This document shows positions 61,416-64,000 of a stretch of DNA of 64,000 bases, one piece after another. The notes below the pieces were generated by a model. It was given only the letters and a program-made list of their open reading frames with translations, was not told the DNA's origin and did no database searches. Source of the DNA: Mycolicibacterium phocaicum (lineage in GTDB: Bacteria > Actinomycetota > Actinomycetes > Mycobacteriales > Mycobacteriaceae). The DNA lies in the NCBI RefSeq assembly GCF_010731115.1, contig NZ_AP022616.1:2666001-2730000 (forward strand). The letters run 5' to 3'. The translations under genes and the position numbers were made by a program. The first letter of the stretch is position 1. Each line of letters opens with the position of its first letter.

Positions 61416-62810
61416 CTATTTGCGCGAGCCGCCCTGCGTCAGGAACCCGAGCAGATCGTGCCGGGTCAGCACACCGACGGGCTTGCCGTCGTCGACGACC
61501 ATCACGGCGTCGACCTCGCGCAATTCCTTCGCCGCCGCGGACGCCAGCTCGCCGGCGCCGATCAGCGGCAGCGGCGGGCTCATGTGCTGCGCCACCGCGT
61601 CGGCCAGTTTCGCCCGGCCCTCGAAAACCGCTGAGAGCAGCTCACGTTCGGACACACTGCCCGCGACCTCACCGGCCATCACCGGCGGCTCGGCCCCGAC
61701 GACCGGCATCTGCGAGACGCCGTACTCGCGCAGGATGCTGATGGCGTCACGCACCGTCTCCGACGGGTGGGTGTGGACCAGATCCGGCAGCCCGCCGGAC
61801 TTGCCGCGCAGCACATCTCCGACGGTGTGCTCCTCCGGAGTGCCGTCCAACCGGCTGCGCAGGAAGCCGTACGACGACATCCACTCGTCGTTGAAAATCT
61901 TTGACAGATAACCTCTTCCGCCGTCCGGCAGCAGGACGACGACGACGGCGTCCGGGCCCTCGCGCTCGGCCACCTTGATCGCCGCGACCGCTGCCATGCC
62001 GCAGGAACCGCCGACCAGCAGGGCCTCTTCGCGCGCCAGGCGCCGGGTCATGTCGAACGAGTCGGCGTCGGAGACGGCGATGATCTCGTCGGGGATGCTC
62101 GGGTCGTAGGCCGATGGCCAGAAGTCCTCACCGACGCCCTCGACCAGGTATGGCCGACCGGTGCCGCCGGAGTACACCGAGCCTTCGGGGTCGACGCCGA
62201 CGATCTTCACCCGGCCGCCCGAGACCTCCTTGAGGTAGCGGCCGGTGCCGGTGATCGTGCCGCCGGTACCGACGCCCGCCACGAAATGCGTGATCTTGCC
62301 GTCGGTGTCGGCCCAGATCTCGGGGCCGGTGGTCTCGTAGTGGCTGGCCGGGCCATTCGGGTTCGAGTACTGGTCCGGCTTCCAGGCGCCGTCGATCTCG
62401 GTGACGAGCCGATTGGAGACGCTGTAGTAGCTGTCCGGGTGGTCGGGGGCCACGGCCGTCGGGCAGACGACGACGTCGGCGCCGTACGCGCGCAACACGT
62501 TCTGCTTGTCCTCGCTGACCTTGTCCGGGCAAACGAAGATGCACTTGTAGCCGCGCTGCTGCGCCACGATGGCGAGCCCGACGCCGGTGTTGCCGGACGT
62601 GGGCTCGACGATGGTCCCGCCCGGCTTGAGCAGTCCGGCCTCTTCGGCGGCGTCGATCATCTTGACCGCGATGCGGTCCTTGGCGCTGCCGCCGGGGTTG
62701 AGGTATTCGATCTTGGCGGCCACCACCCCCGACCCCGCTGGAACAACTGAGTTCAGTTGGACCAGAGGCGTATTGCCGATGAGCTCACTGACGTGCCGGG
62801 CGATGCGCAT
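61416..62810 (-). CDS. cbs: Cystathionine beta-synthase
   Basis: 464 aa. The PLP lysine is in NPGGSAKDRIAVKM; PTSGNTGVGLA and GVGTGGTITGTGRYL are the cofactor loops; two CBS domains follow from ~340 (VSQMPVVG, LTRHDLLGFL). It makes cystathionine from serine and homocysteine. Matches Rv1077. Confidence 0.95.
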   Translation of the reverse strand: MRIARHVSELIGNTPLVQLNSVVPAGSGVVAAKIEYLNPGGSAKDRIAVKMIDAAEEAGLLKPGGTIVEPTSGNTGVGLAIVAQQRGYKCIFVCPDKVSEDKQNVLRAYGADVVVCPTAVAPDHPDSYYSVSNRLVTEIDGAWKPDQYSNPNGPASHYETTGPEIWADTDGKITHFVAGVGTGGTITGTGRYLKEVSGGRVKIVGVDPEGSVYSGGTGRPYLVEGVGEDFWPSAYDPSIPDEIIAVSDADSFDMTRRLAREEALLVGGSCGMAAVAAIKVAEREGPDAVVVVLLPDGGRGYLSKIFNDEWMSSYGFLRSRLDGTPEEHTVGDVLRGKSGGLPDLVHTHPSETVRDAISILREYGVSQMPVVGAEPPVMAGEVAGSVSERELLSAVFEGRAKLADAVAQHMSPPLPLIGAGELASAAAKELREVDAVMVVDDGKPVGVLTRHDLLGFLTQGGSRK

Positions 62811-62852
62811 GGGTACATGTTGTCAGGCCGCACCCCGGTTGCGCATGCGGGA

Positions 62853-63905
62853 TTACCAGGTTGCCTCGCGGATGTACTCGCCGATCTGCTTCAGCGAGCG
62901 GTCCGCTTCCTTGACCAGCGGGGCAGCGAGTTGGAAGACGTGCATCTGGCCGGGCCAGACGTGTACCTCGACCGGCACGCCGCTCGCGGCCAGCATGTGC
63001 GCGGCCTTGCGGGCATCGTTGAGCAGCACCTCGGAACCGGACACGTGGATCAGGGTGCGCGGCAGGCCGGGCTCGATGTGGTCGAGCGGCTCGTACACCT
63101 CTTCGGGCTTCCCGTCGACGATGTGGCGTGATGCCGCGTGCTCGATGAGCTCGATCAGCGCGTCGAAGGCGTGCGCCGGGAACATCGCGTCGGACTTCAT
63201 GTTCGGGTGCTGGGCCCGGCTCTCGTTGTCGATCTCGAACAGCGGCGACATCGTCGTCACCGCCGCCGGCAGCTCGCCCTCCTCCTGCAGCTTCTCGGCC
63301 AGCGCGAGCGACAGGTAGCCGCCCGCCGAATCTCCGGCCAGCACGATCTGGTCCGGCTCGTAGCCCTTCAGGCGCAGCCACCGGTAGGCATCGTGGCAGT
63401 CCTCGAGGGCCTCGCCGATCGAGTGCTTCGGAATCATCCGATAGTCGACGACCAGGACAGGGGCGTCGGCGTACTTCGACAACGCGCCGACCACGCGGCC
63501 GTGGGTGTGCACACCACAGGTCAGGAACGCGCCGCCGTGCATGTAGAGGATGACGCTGCGGCGGCCGTCGGCGGGCAGCACGCCCTTGGCGCGGACCAGG
63601 TGCGCCGTACAGTTCGGCAAACCGATCGTGGCGCGGACCGTGCCCGGCTCAAGCCTCATGATCCGAGCGACGAAGTCCACCATTCCCCACGGCCAGGGGG
63701 CCTTGGGGGCGTAGCTGCCGATGGTCAGAGTTGACTTGATGGCGAGTGTCGCGGCTACCGACATCAGGCGCCCGGCGAGGCTGGGACCGTCCTCGACGAT
63801 CTCTACCGGTGCGCCGTCGCTGACCGGATAGCGGCGTGGTTTCCGCCCCTTAGCAGCACTTATAGCAACACTATGGGTTCTGACAACCCTGCTCGGTGCG
63901 GTCAT
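62853..63905 (-). CDS. lipU: Alpha/beta-hydrolase (HSL-family esterase, LipU-like)
   Basis: 350 aa from ATG 63905, with AGGAG 8 bases upstream; an upstream start at 63941 is unsupported. The oxyanion HGGAF in LYMHGGAFLTCG and nucleophile Ser in LAGDSAGGYLSLAL are the HSL motifs; Asp is expected near HVSGSEVLLNDA and His in PGQMHVF. Hydrolyses lipid or acyl esters; matches Rv1076. The 95 bases beyond it are an AT-rich promoter region reaching the window edge. Confidence 0.9.
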   Translation of the reverse strand: MTAPSRVVRTHSVAISAAKGRKPRRYPVSDGAPVEIVEDGPSLAGRLMSVAATLAIKSTLTIGSYAPKAPWPWGMVDFVARIMRLEPGTVRATIGLPNCTAHLVRAKGVLPADGRRSVILYMHGGAFLTCGVHTHGRVVGALSKYADAPVLVVDYRMIPKHSIGEALEDCHDAYRWLRLKGYEPDQIVLAGDSAGGYLSLALAEKLQEEGELPAAVTTMSPLFEIDNESRAQHPNMKSDAMFPAHAFDALIELIEHAASRHIVDGKPEEVYEPLDHIEPGLPRTLIHVSGSEVLLNDARKAAHMLAASGVPVEVHVWPGQMHVFQLAAPLVKEADRSLKQIGEYIREATW

Positions 63906-64000
63906 CGCCACCACTCCTACGCCTTTGTAGTTCCGGTGCACTTCGTTATTTACGTCACTTAATAGACAACCCGCGTAACTTAGCTTGCCACCGCTACATA

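Overview
The window is high-GC DNA from a non-tuberculous, probably fast-growing mycobacterium (Mycolicibacterium-like). The main evidence is gene order. From about 9.2 kb to 63.9 kb the genes follow the order I recall for M. tuberculosis H37Rv from Rv1112 down to Rv1076: ychF, a DUF6542 gene, ispH, an Rv1109c-like gene, xseA, xseB, a 3beta-HSD, an AI-2E permease, a DUF4245 gene, glpX, fum, a polysaccharide deacetylase, phoH2, desA2, glyA, coaA, a short-chain Z-prenyl synthase, a haemolysin III gene, a thioredoxin-domain gene, mca, a DUF4307 gene, greA, metB, pra-like genes, cbs and lipU. Mycothiol metabolism (mca), a KstR operator and several leaderless promoters fit the same assignment.

Layout. 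(1) 1-2.4 kb: a partial PhyH-type dioxygenase divergent from a TetR gene, with a palindrome between them, then a methyltransferase and a VOC-fold gene. (2) 2.4-9.2 kb, accessory island: an IS110-family element with a frameshift, a broken VOC-gene fragment, and a compact three-gene block (orphan 231-aa protein, XRE-ImmA/IrrE protein, 941-aa MmeI-like fused restriction-methylation enzyme) beside ychF. (3) 9.2-15.7 kb: conserved core ending in a KstR-marked 3beta-HSD. (4) 15.8-26.6 kb, second accessory block: DUF1876 gene, sulfatase, HAD phosphatase and formylglycine-generating enzyme; then a CGNR regulator, a peroxiredoxin, a TetR regulator, an ECF sigma/anti-sigma operon with a flavodoxin-like reductase and an RclC-like (DUF417) membrane protein, a secreted protein, a second DUF417 gene and an SDR. 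(5) 26.6-43.6 kb: core genes, including phoH2 with a tiny overlapping upstream ORF (phoAT-like) and a frameshifted secreted protein. (6) 43.7-46.2 kb: two paralogous small membrane proteins separated by a second frameshifted IS110-family element. (7) 46.3-64 kb: core metabolism and cell-envelope genes, with a run of Pro/Gly-rich small membrane proteins.

Regulation and repeats. A TGTACT-N4-AGTACA operator occurs at the TetR/peroxiredoxin promoter and twice at the DUF417/SDR promoter 4 kb away, so these genes probably form one local regulon. Two dispersed intergenic repeat families are visible. One has 61-bp units in pairs exactly 72 bp apart at two loci. The other is a GTGCAC-containing hairpin with 21-nt arms at three loci.

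Three otherwise good genes (both IS110 transposases and the secreted protein) are each broken by the equivalent of one missing base in or beside a G/C run. Real decay and systematic base-calling error should both be considered. I see no rRNA, tRNA, CRISPR array or phage structural gene.
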